Below, in pieces: positions 1 through 10,537 of a DNA stretch of 64,000 nucleotides. A program made the translations under genes and the position numbers. Below the pieces are notes generated by a model that was given only the letters and a program-made list of their open reading frames with translations, did not search any database and was not told the origin of the DNA. Positions within the stretch are counted from its first letter, which is position 1. Each line of letters begins with the position of its first letter. The stretch is from Mycolicibacterium confluentis. GTDB lineage: Bacteria > Actinomycetota > Actinomycetes > Mycobacteriales > Mycobacteriaceae. The stretch spans positions 3,224,001 through 3,288,000 of the forward strand of contig NZ_AP022612.1 of the NCBI RefSeq assembly GCF_010729895.1. The letters are read 5' to 3'.

Positions 1-9
1 GCCGTCGGC

Positions 10-1611
10 ATGCTGAACGCCACGACTCTGCTGACTGTCCTGGGTCTGGCGGCCGTGGCGGCAGTCGCCGCGGCCCGCCTCCGGGGCACCCCGGTGGGCA
101 TCCCCTGGCGCTCAGCGGTCAGTTGGGCGAGTGCCCCGGTGCTCGCGGTCGCGGCGGTCGCGGTGCTGCTGGCCGTGGTCAGCGCCTGGCTGCTGCCGGT
201 GTGGCAGTGGGACGCCCTCGGGTACCACCTCCCGTTCGTCAACCTCGTGTTGCAGCGCGGGACGCTGGCCGACGTCCCCGTCGACGTTCCGTACCTGTCC
301 ACCTACCCGCACGTCGTGGAGTGGGCGTTCACCGCGGGGCGGGCGCTGCTGCCCGACGACCGCCTTGTCGAGTTGGGGCATCTGCCGTTCGGGCTGCTGG
401 GTGTGGTCGCCATCGCGGCCGTGGCGCACCGCTTCGGCGCACGACCCGACGTCGCGCTGGCCGCGGGTGCCGCGTGGCTGACGCTGCCCGCGGTGTTCCT
501 GCAACTGCCCACCAACTACACCGATGTCGCCTCCGCGGCCTTGGCGCTGGGGGCGATCGCGTTCCTGTTGGCCGACCTCGACCGTGCCCGCGTGCTGCTC
601 GCCGGTCTGGCCATCGGGCTGTTCCTGGGGTCCAAACCGCAGGCACCGCTGGCGGCTGCGGTGCTGCTGGGTGTGCTGGCCGTGGCGGCCTGGCGGGCCG
701 GGCTTCGACGTGAGGTCGGGCTGGCCTGGCTGCTCGCGCTGGCGATCGGGACGCCGACCTATGTGGTCAACATCGCGCGCCACGGGAATCCGGTCTGGCC
801 GGTGCGGGTCGACGTCGGGCCGGTGCACCTGCCCGGCACCACGCCGATGACCAGCCTGCTCAACTCGGGTGCGGCCGTTCCCCGCGCGCATGGCACGGTG
901 CCCGCCCGCGTGCTCGAGTCCTGGACCACGCTGCTGCCGCCAGTGCCCGCGTTCGACATGCGCCTCGGCGGCCTCGGACTGCTGTTCCTGATCGCGCTGC
1001 CGGTGGCGGTCATTCGGGCGGTACGCACCCGGTCCTGGGCAGTGGCGACCTGTTTCGTCGCGACGCTGGCCACGCCCGATCCCTCGGTGGCCCGGTACGT
1101 CCTGGCGTTCGCGGGGCTGACGCTGGCATTCGCGGCGGGCGGGCTGCCCGCGCGGGGTTGGGGTCGGGGCGCGGTGGCGGCGGCGATCGCCGTCATCGCG
1201 GCAGGCAACCTCGTCATCGCCTATCCGGGCCTGACGGGCGAGGGTCCGCCCCTGACCGCGTATCCGGCGATGAGTCCGGCCGAACGGCAGCGCGCGGTCG
1301 GCGCCTCGGGGCCACCCATCGACTATCTCGACGCGCTGGAGCAGATGGCACCCGGGGAGGTCACGGTCATCGACACCGGTGCCGAACTCCCCTACCTGGC
1401 CTGGCCGGCCGATCTGTCGCGCGCGGCGTTCTTCGCTCCCGTCGACCTCGATGCCGCCGGCGCGAACCGGGTGCTCGACCGCGGGGACGTCGGCCTGCTC
1501 ATCGTCGGTGACGACGGGGTCCTCGGGCGCGCCGCCCGCGCCCGTCCCGACCTGTTCGAACCCGCCTTCCGGTGCAGGTCAGCACCCTGCACCGGGTATC
1601 TGCGGCGCTGA
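10..1611 (+). CDS. GT-C-like polytopic membrane glycosyltransferase, unnamed
   Basis: The 533-residue product is strongly hydrophobic, with about ten predicted membrane segments. Between the first segments is a loop with WQWDALGYH (residues 65-73), resembling the acidic first-loop motif of GT-C polyprenyl-phosphate-sugar transferases. A soluble-looking C-terminal domain of about 120 residues follows the last segment. By family it would move a sugar from a lipid donor to an acceptor outside the membrane; donor and acceptor cannot be read from the sequence. The reading frame is open to the window's left edge, so the ATG at 10 may not be the true start. The stop at 1611 lies 53 bases before the ACT-domain gene on the same strand. 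It does not belong to the usual neighbourhood of ligA in M. tuberculosis as I recall it. The GT-C assignment is an inference from topology and one motif. Confidence 0.6.
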   Translation: MLNATTLLTVLGLAAVAAVAAARLRGTPVGIPWRSAVSWASAPVLAVAAVAVLLAVVSAWLLPVWQWDALGYHLPFVNLVLQRGTLADVPVDVPYLSTYPHVVEWAFTAGRALLPDDRLVELGHLPFGLLGVVAIAAVAHRFGARPDVALAAGAAWLTLPAVFLQLPTNYTDVASAALALGAIAFLLADLDRARVLLAGLAIGLFLGSKPQAPLAAAVLLGVLAVAAWRAGLRREVGLAWLLALAIGTPTYVVNIARHGNPVWPVRVDVGPVHLPGTTPMTSLLNSGAAVPRAHGTVPARVLESWTTLLPPVPAFDMRLGGLGLLFLIALPVAVIRAVRTRSWAVATCFVATLATPDPSVARYVLAFAGLTLAFAAGGLPARGWGRGAVAAAIAVIAAGNLVIAYPGLTGEGPPLTAYPAMSPAERQRAVGASGPPIDYLDALEQMAPGEVTVIDTGAELPYLAWPADLSRAAFFAPVDLDAAGANRVLDRGDVGLLIVGDDGVLGRAARARPDLFEPAFRCRSAPCTGYLRR

Positions 1612-1664
1612 AGCGGCCCCCACCCCGGCATGCCCGGCGCACGGCGCTGTGGAACAGTGTGCGC

Positions 1665-2324
1665 GTGCCGTCCTATCTACTGCGGGTCCAGTTGGATGAC
1701 CGGCCAGGCAGCCTTGGCTCCCTGGCGGTCGCGCTCGGCTCGGTGGGTGCCGACATCCTGTCCCTCGACGTCGTTGAGCGGGCATCTGGTTATGCCATCG
1801 ACGATCTGGTGGTCGATCTGCCGGCCGGTGCCATGCCGGACATGCTGATCACGGCCGCCGAGGCGCTCAAGGGTGTGCACGTCGACTCCATCCGGCCGCA
1901 CACCGGCCTGCTCGAGGCGCACCGCGAACTCGAACTCATCGACCACATCGCCGCGGCCGGTTCCAAGGCCGCGCGGCTGCAGGTGCTCGCCGACGAGGCG
2001 CCCCGCGTGCTGCGGGTCGGTTGGTGCACTGTCGCCCGGCTCACCGAGGAGGGTCTGAAGCGGGTCGCCGGAAGCTCGGGAGCCCCTGAGACACAGGTGG
2101 ATTCGGCGCCATGGCTGCCGCTGGAGCACGCCGCCGCATTGGACGCCACCGCCGACTGGGTGCCGCAGTTGTGGCGCGATATGGACACCACGTTGGCCGC
2201 CGCACCCCTGGGTGATCCGAACACGGTCGTGGTGCTGGGCCGGCCCGGCGGGCCGGATTTCCGGCCCTCGGAGGTCGCTCGATTGGGCTACCTCGCGGGG
2301 ATCGTCGCGACGATCCTGCGCTGA
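1665..2324 (+). CDS. ACT-domain protein (Rv3013-like)
   Basis: The N-terminal 70 residues form an ACT domain, recognisable from YLLRVQLDDRPGSLGSLA, in which the DRPGSLG turn binds small ligands such as amino acids. The rest, about 150 residues, has no catalytic motif I recognise and resembles a GAF-like sensor region. A regulatory or ligand-sensing role is likely, but no target is known. GTG codons at 1659 and 1665 are both possible starts; I chose 1665 because the product then begins MPSYLLRV, directly at the ACT fold. Longer readings from 1572 would overlap the upstream membrane protein. It sits two genes from ligA, as Rv3013 does in M. tuberculosis. Confidence 0.75.
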   Translation: MPSYLLRVQLDDRPGSLGSLAVALGSVGADILSLDVVERASGYAIDDLVVDLPAGAMPDMLITAAEALKGVHVDSIRPHTGLLEAHRELELIDHIAAAGSKAARLQVLADEAPRVLRVGWCTVARLTEEGLKRVAGSSGAPETQVDSAPWLPLEHAAALDATADWVPQLWRDMDTTLAAAPLGDPNTVVVLGRPGGPDFRPSEVARLGYLAGIVATILR

Positions 2325-2331
2325 GGCGGGT

Positions 2332-3363
2332 TCACCGCAGCGCGCCGACCGCAGGCGGATCCCTGCTGAGGTCGACGGTGGTGCCGATCGGCCCCTTGGT
2401 GCTGTAGGTGGTCGGCCGCCCGTCGGCGGTGTCAGCCGCGATCGTGTAGCGCACCTCGCCGCTGACGTCCACGCCGAACGACCCGGATCGCAGGGTCTGT
2501 GTCAGGCCGCTGACATCGACCGGTCCCCGGATCCGTGCGGTCGCGCGGTTCATCGGCGGGTCGGTGGTCAACTCGACGCAGCGATAGTTGGCCTCAGGGT
2601 TCTTGACGCAGGCGCTGAGCCAGGTTTCGATCGCCTTGTTGACCGCGGCACGGCCCGCGTCGTTGATCGCGAAGCGTGGGCTGGTGAGGGTCTGCAGGTC
2701 ACCCATGCGCAGCCCGTCCAGCAGCAGCGGCGGCACCTGGACCCCGAGATAGGGGTTGCTGGAACCGAATTCGAGATACCCCGGAAAGACATAGACGTTG
2801 TCGACGTCACCGATCGGCTGTCCGAAGAGCGTCAGCGTGTGCTCGGGGCTCTTTTCGGAGTACTTGGACACCGTGACGTTGAGGGTGGCGCTGTCGAGCT
2901 TCCACTCGCCCCCGCGCTTGCGCACCACGACCTCGGTCTCCGACGGTTTGCCGCCGAACTCGGCCTTGGCCTTGATCATCGCGAATCCCTGCGCACCGGG
3001 TTGATCGGTGACCTCGATCCCGGTGATCGGCCAGCGCTCGATCTGTCTCTTCAACACATCATCGGTGAGGAACGTCGTCGAGGCCGGTTGGGCGTCGCTG
3101 AGCGCCAGCGCGGCCTGCGCATCCCCTCTCGCCAGGGCGTCGAGGTAGGCCCGCACGGTGTCGGCGGGGCGGGCGGAATTCCCGGCCCGGATCAGCACAA
3201 CGGCGACCACGACGCCGATCACGAGGGCCACCGCGAGAATCGACGACAGTGCGATGATCAGCGGCCTGCGGTTGGGTTTCGGGGGCGGCGGCGCGGGCTG
3301 ATACCACGGCGGCTGACCCGGCGGCGGTGGGTACTGCGGCGGGTACGGCGGGTACGGCCCCAC
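2332..3363 (-). CDS. Membrane-anchored DUF4878-like protein, paralogue 2
   Basis: The product has a short proline- and tyrosine-rich cytoplasmic tail, one membrane helix (around residues 35-60) and a long extracytoplasmic part. The start of that part, with YLDALARGDAQAALAL, resembles DUF4878/NTF2-like modules that accompany lipoproteins. It is a clear tandem paralogue of the gene just upstream: both share LALARGDA-type, TFLTD/TYLTD, VYVFPGYLE/TYVFPGWLD and DPPVV/DPPAV stretches. The start is a GTG four bases after the upstream stop, with GGAG about ten bases before it, so the pair is probably co-translated. An upstream reading to 3462 would run deep into the neighbour. The function is unknown; a cell-envelope location is inferred from the anchor. 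Confidence 0.7.
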   Translation of the reverse strand: MGPYPPYPPQYPPPPGQPPWYQPAPPPPKPNRRPLIIALSSILAVALVIGVVVAVVLIRAGNSARPADTVRAYLDALARGDAQAALALSDAQPASTTFLTDDVLKRQIERWPITGIEVTDQPGAQGFAMIKAKAEFGGKPSETEVVVRKRGGEWKLDSATLNVTVSKYSEKSPEHTLTLFGQPIGDVDNVYVFPGYLEFGSSNPYLGVQVPPLLLDGLRMGDLQTLTSPRFAINDAGRAAVNKAIETWLSACVKNPEANYRCVELTTDPPMNRATARIRGPVDVSGLTQTLRSGSFGVDVSGEVRYTIAADTADGRPTTYSTKGPIGTTVDLSRDPPAVGALR

Positions 3364-3367
3364 GGGG

Positions 3368-4480
3368 TCAGCTCCGCAACGTGACGACGGGCGGATCCTG
3401 GCTGACGTCGGCCTCTCCGCTGATGTAGGCCTTGACATCACCGGAGCGCGTCCCGTTGCCACCCTGCGCGCTGACCTGGTAGCTCGTGGTGCCGTTGAGC
3501 CGCACCTTGAGATCCGCGGGCAGGTAGTCGGCGATGCTCAGATCGTCGATGTTGCGCGACCAGGTCCACTTCGCCGTGCCGTCGACCAGACCCGAATCAC
3601 GCACTCCCTGAGGGCAGTTCGCGGGCTTCAGGGATGTCGACTTGGCGCACTGCTCCAGGGCGGACTTGAGCGCGTTCTGCACCGCGGTGCGCCCGGTGTC
3701 GTTGAGCGAGTACTGGAAGGACACCGAAGTGCCCGATGAGTAGCCGCTCATCTGGTCGAGCAGCAGCGGGAACTGCCGCGACTCCTGCTCGATGTTCGGG
3801 TTGGTGTTCCCCACATCCAGCCACCCCGGGAAGACGTAGGTGGGCTTGGCGACGTCCACCGGCTTGCCGAAGAAGGTCAGCGTCTTGGACCCGGCCTCCT
3901 CGGTGACCAGCGAGGAGAACGTCAGCTTGATGGCGCCCGTCTTGAGCTTCCAACCGCCGTCGACGCGGTCGAGGTGGACGGTGACATCGGAGACCTTGTC
4001 TCCGAAGTTCACCGCGACGTGCACGCTGCCGAGGCTGCCGACGCCGTCGTCGCTGAGGATTCGGATGTCCTTGATCGGCGAGTGCTCGATCTGCTTCGCG
4101 AGCACCTCGTCGGTGAGGTAGGTCTTGTCGGCGGGGGTGTCGACCGCGTACGCCAACGCGGCCTCGGCGTCCCCGCGGGCCAGTGCCTCGAGGTACCCCT
4201 TGACGGCGTCACCGGGACTGCTCGCCTTGCCCGACCCGCCCGAGGAGACCGCCACGACGGTCACGATTCCCACGACGAGCACCAGCACGGCGGCCACCAC
4301 GCCGCCGATCACCCACGGGGCGCGACTGCGCTTCGGCGGCGGCGGGTACCCGCCGGCGGTCCAGTGCGGGGGCTGGTTGCCGAACTGGGGCGGGGCTCCG
4401 TACGGAGTGGGCTGCTGCCACTGGCCCGGCTGCTGCCACTGCGCGCCGCCGTACCCCGGGTCATTGCTCCAGTTGGTCAC
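3368..4480 (-). CDS. Membrane-anchored DUF4878-like protein, paralogue 1
   Basis: The 370-residue protein opens with a Gln/Pro/Trp-rich cytoplasmic segment (about 50 residues), then a basic KRSR stop and a membrane helix near residues 54-78. The outer domain begins with GYLEALARGDAEAALAY, typical of DUF4878-like repeats. The start is GTG. The first of two tandem genes read leftward, it shares its overall plan with the next gene. The 176 bases upstream (4481-4656) separate it from ligA and contain no gene; I found no TANNNT hexamer at the leaderless distance. Low-complexity N-termini of this kind are common in mycobacterial envelope proteins. No enzymatic motif is visible. Confidence 0.7.
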   Translation of the reverse strand: MTNWSNDPGYGGAQWQQPGQWQQPTPYGAPPQFGNQPPHWTAGGYPPPPKRSRAPWVIGGVVAAVLVLVVGIVTVVAVSSGGSGKASSPGDAVKGYLEALARGDAEAALAYAVDTPADKTYLTDEVLAKQIEHSPIKDIRILSDDGVGSLGSVHVAVNFGDKVSDVTVHLDRVDGGWKLKTGAIKLTFSSLVTEEAGSKTLTFFGKPVDVAKPTYVFPGWLDVGNTNPNIEQESRQFPLLLDQMSGYSSGTSVSFQYSLNDTGRTAVQNALKSALEQCAKSTSLKPANCPQGVRDSGLVDGTAKWTWSRNIDDLSIADYLPADLKVRLNGTTSYQVSAQGGNGTRSGDVKAYISGEADVSQDPPVVTLRS

Positions 4481-4656
4481 AGCAACACACCGCCCACCCG
4501 GCTGGCCTCCACACGATCCCCCATCGTCACGTCGGTTCGACCCCGCATATCGGGATCGAACCGATCAGATTGGACCACTGACGTGGCCGATTCCGTCTCA
4601 TTCTACCAACGCGGGCGGTTCCGCTCTGCACTAACTGCGCACCCGCGCAGGCATTT

Positions 4657-6753
<2,097 letters not shown>

Positions 6754-6769
6754 TCCAACGCCACTGACG

Positions 6770-6775
6770 TAGGCT
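6770..6775 (+). promoter_or_regulatory. -10 element of the MmcQ gene (leaderless type)
   Basis: TAGGCT on the plus strand, followed by seven bases and the GTG at 6783. It lies back to back with the ligA hexamer, 16 bases away. Confidence 0.55.
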
Positions 6776-6782
6776 CCGCCCT

Positions 6783-7181
6783 GTGCCGCATCCGATCATG
6801 TTCAGCGACGACGATTTCGGGCTGGCCGACGTGCGCCGGATCGCACTCGCGCTGCCGGGCGCCTCCGAGAAGGTGTCGTGGGGCAGGCCGGTGTTCAGCG
6901 CGCCGAAGATGTTCGCGATGTACGGCGGCAGCTGCAAGTCGACCGGCGAGATGGTCACGATGCCGCATGCGCTGCTGATCAAGGTCGAGGAGTCCGAGCG
7001 CCCCGCGCTTGAGCAGGACGACCGGTTCTTCTTCCCGGCGTACATGGGTCCGTTCGGCTGGCTGGGCCTGGACTTCACGGCCGCGAAGGTGGACTGGGAC
7101 GAGGTCGCCGAACTCATCGACGCCTCCTACCGGCAGATCGCGGCCAAACGGCTGATCAGGGAATTGGACGCTCAGTCCTGA
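6783..7181 (+). CDS. MmcQ/YjbR family protein
   Basis: The 132-residue protein has the compact alpha/beta fold of the MmcQ/YjbR family, shown by an opening DVRRIALALPGA followed by SWGRPVFSAPKMFA and a closing IDASYRQIAAKRL. Members are often annotated as DNA-binding, but the biochemical role is not established. The GTG start is supported by a TAGGCT hexamer seven bases before it; an in-frame ATG fifteen bases downstream is the alternative. The gene is divergent from ligA, and its last ten bases overlap the stop-end of the convergent ArsR gene. Confidence 0.8.
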   Translation: MPHPIMFSDDDFGLADVRRIALALPGASEKVSWGRPVFSAPKMFAMYGGSCKSTGEMVTMPHALLIKVEESERPALEQDDRFFFPAYMGPFGWLGLDFTAAKVDWDEVAELIDASYRQIAAKRLIRELDAQS

Positions 7182-7489
7182 TCCCGCTCGACGAGCGCCC
7201 GCAACGCCTCGATCCGCTGATCCCACTTCCGGGACAGCGCGTTGAGGTAATCGGCTGCCGCCGTGAGGGATTCGGTCTGCACCGACCAGATCCGCTCCCG
7301 GCCGCGCTTCTCACTGCGCACCAGGCCCGCCTCCTCGAGCAGCGCGAGATGCTTGGCGGCGGCCTGCCGCGTGATGGACTCGCTCAGCGCGGACGTGGAC
7401 TTCGGCCCGTCCTCGCACAGGCGGATCACGATGCGCAGCCGGTTCCGATCGCCGAGCGCGTCGTAGACGGGTGCGGCGACAGCGGTCAT
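7172..7489 (-). CDS. ArsR-family winged-helix repressor
   Basis: A 105-residue stand-alone winged helix-turn-helix of the ArsR type, with YDALGDRNRLRIVIRL, then SITRQAAAKHLALLEEAGLVRSEK as recognition helix and wing. There is no obvious cysteine or histidine metal-sensing cluster. This matches the subgroup that pairs with SRPBCC (AHSA1) proteins, where the ligand is unknown. It overlaps the SRPBCC stop by four bases (ATGA), so the two are co-translated. A palindrome upstream of the pair (8026-8045) is the likely autoregulatory operator. Confidence 0.85.
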   Translation of the reverse strand: MTAVAAPVYDALGDRNRLRIVIRLCEDGPKSTSALSESITRQAAAKHLALLEEAGLVRSEKRGRERIWSVQTESLTAAADYLNALSRKWDQRIEALRALVERDQD

Positions 7490-7968
7490 GCCCGCGACTC
7501 GGCCGTGACGTAGCCGGCGACCATCCGAAGCTGCTCGGCCCAGCCCTGGTCGTTGTTGCCGAAGGCCGTGGCGCGATGCTCCTCGGGGACCGCGTCGAAG
7601 CCCGACTCCACGATCTCGAGGAGGACGCCGTCGTCGACCTCGCTGAGCGTGAACTCCACCAGCGTGGTCAGATCGGCGTACTCCTGGCCGGGAACGGGGT
7701 TCCAGCGGAAGCTGAACTGGCGGGGCGGTTCCACGGCCACGATGTGCAGCGGGAACCGTTCGCCGGCGTACTCGCTCTGCTGCGCCGCAACCGCGTCGTC
7801 GACCACGGTCTCCCCCATCACGCACTGCACCGTGACGCCGGGGACGAACGGGCCCTCGATCACCATCCCGAACCACGTGCCGAACTCGGCGGAATCGCTG
7901 ATCGCACGCCATACGCGGTCCAGCGGGGCCCGCAGCACAGCGCTCTTCTCGATTCGATCATCGGCCAT
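7486..7968 (-). CDS. SRPBCC (AHSA1-type) domain protein
   Basis: The product of about 160 residues is a single SRPBCC/START-like hydrophobic-cavity domain. It has VLRAPLDRVWRAISDS at the start, FRWNP in the middle and a final helix with QLRMVAGYVTAE. Such proteins bind small hydrophobic molecules; those beside ArsR genes are thought to act with the regulator. I chose the ATG at 7968, which has AGGAGG nine bases upstream, over a longer reading to 8031. It is first in a two-gene operon with the ArsR gene. Confidence 0.82.
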   Translation of the reverse strand: MADDRIEKSAVLRAPLDRVWRAISDSAEFGTWFGMVIEGPFVPGVTVQCVMGETVVDDAVAAQQSEYAGERFPLHIVAVEPPRQFSFRWNPVPGQEYADLTTLVEFTLSEVDDGVLLEIVESGFDAVPEEHRATAFGNNDQGWAEQLRMVAGYVTAESRA

Positions 7969-8025
7969 AATACGCAACCTCCTGGTTTCCTTTATGCCGC
8001 CGACGGTAGTCCGCCCACGACATAT

Positions 8026-8045
8026 ACGCAACCTTTTGTTTGCGT
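8026..8045. promoter_or_regulatory. Candidate ArsR operator
   Basis: ACGCAA (8026-8031) and TTGCGT (8040-8045) form a perfect inverted repeat with an eight-base spacer. ACGCAACCT recurs directly at 7972-7980, next to the SRPBCC start. The site lies just upstream of the SRPBCC-ArsR operon, where an autoregulatory operator would be expected. Confidence 0.5.
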
Positions 8046-8048
8046 TTT

Positions 8049-9059
8049 TCAGATCGACTCAGGGTCCTGCGCGAATCCGTCGGCCACCTGCTGGCACAGT
8101 TCGACGGCCCGGCGCGCCCAGTCGGCAGTGGCACCGGCCAGCCCGCATGCGGGGGTGATGCCCACCTGCCCGGCCAGCACGCTGCGCGGGAAACCGAGGC
8201 GGTCCGTGATCGCCGCGGCGGCCTTGGCGACCTCCTCAACGGCGGGCCGCGCCGCCGGGGCCGCCGTCGGGACCACGCCGAGCAGCACCGTGCGACCGGA
8301 TTCGAGGAATTCCCCGAGCCCGTCGAGGTCCGCCGCGCGCAGTACTCCGGTGTCCACGCCGACTGCGTTGGCAGTGCTGCGGGACAACACATTCCATGGA
8401 ATGTCAGCGGCGCAGGTGTGCACGGCCGTCTGCGTGCCCGCGGCGGTCAGGCACGTGTCGAGCAGTTCGACGGCCACCCCCACCTCCATCGGGCGCACGG
8501 GGCTCAGGCTGGTGACGCCCAACAGCCTTCCGGCCAGCGCCGCGGTCAGCAGCGGCTCGTCGAACTGCACCACCACCTCGGTCTCCAACCGGCGCGCGAG
8601 CGTCGCCAGGTGCACGGCCACCCCCTCGGCCAGCGAACCCGTCAGGTCCCGCACGGCACCCAGGTCGGTGATCGCGCGGTGTCCGTTGGGAAGTTCGAGT
8701 TCGGCGGCCAGCGTGATCGGTCCAGGCGCCTGCACCTTCACCGGCCGTCCCGACCCCCGCAATCCGGCGATCTCCCAGGCCTCCTCGAGGGCGTCGATGT
8801 CCTCGTCGAGCAGGCTGCGGGCGCGGCGGGTGACCGCTCCGGGTCGGGCCACCAACCGGTATCCGCGGGGCACGGTGTCGATCGCGATGTCGACCAGCAG
8901 TGCGCCCGCTCGCCCGATCAGGTCGGCGCCCACCCCCCTGGCCGGCAGTTCGGGAAGATGCGACAGCGAATGCAGTTCGCCCACAACCACTTCTGCTGCC
9001 TGGCGGGCCGCGGTGCCGGGCCACGATCCGATTCCGGTCGCAGTGGCGAAGGTGTTCAC
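8049..9059 (-). CDS. MetE-like / UROD-fold protein (Rv3015c-like)
   Basis: The 336-residue protein resembles the C-terminal, zinc-binding half of cobalamin-independent methionine synthase. It opens with ATGIGSWPG and has QFDEP, HTCAADIPWN (a His-x-Cys pair) and a late ITPACGLAG cysteine, in positions matching the MetE zinc ligands. The N-terminal folate half is absent. A methyl- or thiol-transfer role is therefore likely, but the substrate is unknown. The stop codon abuts the ArsR operator. It is divergent from lpqA across 37 bases. Confidence 0.75.
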   Translation of the reverse strand: MNTFATATGIGSWPGTAARQAAEVVVGELHSLSHLPELPARGVGADLIGRAGALLVDIAIDTVPRGYRLVARPGAVTRRARSLLDEDIDALEEAWEIAGLRGSGRPVKVQAPGPITLAAELELPNGHRAITDLGAVRDLTGSLAEGVAVHLATLARRLETEVVVQFDEPLLTAALAGRLLGVTSLSPVRPMEVGVAVELLDTCLTAAGTQTAVHTCAADIPWNVLSRSTANAVGVDTGVLRAADLDGLGEFLESGRTVLLGVVPTAAPAARPAVEEVAKAAAAITDRLGFPRSVLAGQVGITPACGLAGATADWARRAVELCQQVADGFAQDPESI

Positions 9060-9083
9060 CGGTCAACCGTAGGGGATGGCGGT

Positions 9084-9089
9084 TAGTCT
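9084..9089 (+). promoter_or_regulatory. -10 element of lpqA (leaderless type)
   Basis: TAGTCT followed by seven bases and GTG at 9097; this is the main reason for choosing that start. Confidence 0.5.
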
Positions 9090-9096
9090 CCCAAGA

Positions 9097-9765
9097 GTGG
9101 GCAGGTTCAGCTGGGGCGTGCTGGTCCTGGTCTTGGGCCTGATCGCGGGCGCCACGACCGGGTGCACGCTGACGGTCGCGGGCCTCGGCGCCAAACCGTC
9201 CGCCGAACCACCGCTGTGGGCGCCGGTGGTCGATGCCGACGCCGTGATGCTCACCCTGGCGCAGATGCGCGGTATCACCGGCGGAGGCGAGGATCTCAGC
9301 GTCATCCCGTCGATGGACTCCGACTATCCCGTCGACATCGACCTGCTGGCCAGGGATGCTCCCCCGCCCTGCCGCTTCCTGTTCGTCGAAACCGAGGTGT
9401 TCGGGAAGTACCGCAGTGGCAGCGCGGGTGTCATCGATGACTTCCACAAGGTGACATATCAGAACCCGCCCGCTGCCGCCCTGATCTCTCAGGCCGCCGC
9501 GACCTATCCCGACGAGCAGATCGCACTGCGGGTGTTCTCCGATCTTGTCGCGACGTCCACCGAGTGCGCCCAGACGTCGTTCGGACAGGTGTTTCTCGGC
9601 GATGTCGTCACCGAGGAATCGGCACTGCACACCAGGGCTTCCGCCGAGTGCGGTCGGGACTATCGGCTCAAATCGGTGGTGCTGGCCGAGGTCACGTTCT
9701 GTGCGTACGCCGAATCCGTGCCGCGGATCGTCATGACGAATCTGCTGCGCAACGTGCCCGGGTGA
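9097..9765 (+). CDS. lpqA: Lipoprotein with PknH-type sensor domain (LpqA-like)
   Basis: A signal peptide with a hydrophobic core (WGVLVLVLGLIAGATTGC) ends in a cysteine suited to lipidation. The mature part resembles the extracytoplasmic sensor domain of PknH-type kinases, with several cysteines (CRF, TECAQ, AECGR, FCAY) in the usual positions for disulphides. The role is unknown; it should sit on the outer face of the membrane. The start is set at GTG 9097 by the TAGTCT hexamer; an ATG at 9076 is in frame. Its position after the MetE-like gene matches M. tuberculosis lpqA (Rv3016). Confidence 0.75.
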   Translation: MGRFSWGVLVLVLGLIAGATTGCTLTVAGLGAKPSAEPPLWAPVVDADAVMLTLAQMRGITGGGEDLSVIPSMDSDYPVDIDLLARDAPPPCRFLFVETEVFGKYRSGSAGVIDDFHKVTYQNPPAAALISQAAATYPDEQIALRVFSDLVATSTECAQTSFGQVFLGDVVTEESALHTRASAECGRDYRLKSVVLAEVTFCAYAESVPRIVMTNLLRNVPG

Positions 9766-9769
9766 CGGT

Positions 9770-10528
9770 TCACTGCCGCAGGACCGTCGGGCCCAGCGCC
9801 TCGTAGCGCCGCGCCTCCGCGGCGGGCAACTCGGTGCCGGTGACGATCGTGTCGAAGTCCCCAACGTTGGCGAACCGGCAGAAACTCGTGACGCCGAATT
9901 TCGAGTGTGCGGCCACCAGGATGCGTCGCCGCGCCACCCGCACCGCGGTCTGCTTGACCGCGGCCACCGCCGGGTCCGGCGTGGTCAGACCGTGATCGAG
10001 CGAGATCCCGTTGGTACCCAGGTAGGCGACGTCGATCACGAGGCTGCTCAGCATGTCGACGGCCCAGTGATCGACCGTGGCCAGAGTGCGGCCACGCATG
10101 CGGCCACCCAGCAGCAGGACCGTGACCGTGCTGCTGTCGGCCAGCGCCTCCGCGGCCAGCAGCGAGGACGTGACGACGGTCAGTTCCTGATCCGCCAACC
10201 GTTCGGCGATCAGGCGCGGACTGAACCCCTCGTCGAGGTACACGGTCTCCGCACCCTGAAGCAGAGCCGCTGCGCCCGAGACGATTCGGTGCTTCTGTGC
10301 GAGGTCGACCTGGCTGCGGTACTCGACGCCGGACTCGAAGGCGGCCGTCTCGAGCGGAATCGCGCCGCCGTGAACACGTTTGAGCAGCCGCCGCGAGGCC
10401 AGGACCTTCAGGTCCCGCCGGATCGTCTCGGTCGCGACGTCGAGTTCTTCTGCCAGTCCCGCGACCTCGACGCGGCCCCGGGTCCTGGCGAACTCGACGA
10501 TGCGGGCCTGTCTGCTCTCCGAATCCAC
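9770..10528 (-). CDS. DeoR/GlpR-family sugar-phosphate repressor
   Basis: The 252-residue protein has an N-terminal DeoR helix-turn-helix (VAGLAEELDVATETIRRD, then RLLKRVHGGA) and a C-terminal DeoRC sensor domain with YLDEGFSPRLIAE, LGTNGIS and KFG motifs that bind phosphorylated sugars. It starts at GTG nine bases after the EIICBA stop on the same strand, so it is probably the last gene of the polyol PTS operon and regulates it. The natural inducer would be the phosphorylated product of the transporter. The inverted repeat at 12611-12642 is a candidate target. Confidence 0.88.
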   Translation of the reverse strand: MDSESRQARIVEFARTRGRVEVAGLAEELDVATETIRRDLKVLASRRLLKRVHGGAIPLETAAFESGVEYRSQVDLAQKHRIVSGAAALLQGAETVYLDEGFSPRLIAERLADQELTVVTSSLLAAEALADSSTVTVLLLGGRMRGRTLATVDHWAVDMLSSLVIDVAYLGTNGISLDHGLTTPDPAVAAVKQTAVRVARRRILVAAHSKFGVTSFCRFANVGDFDTIVTGTELPAAEARRYEALGPTVLRQ

Positions 10529-10537
10529 GGCGACACG

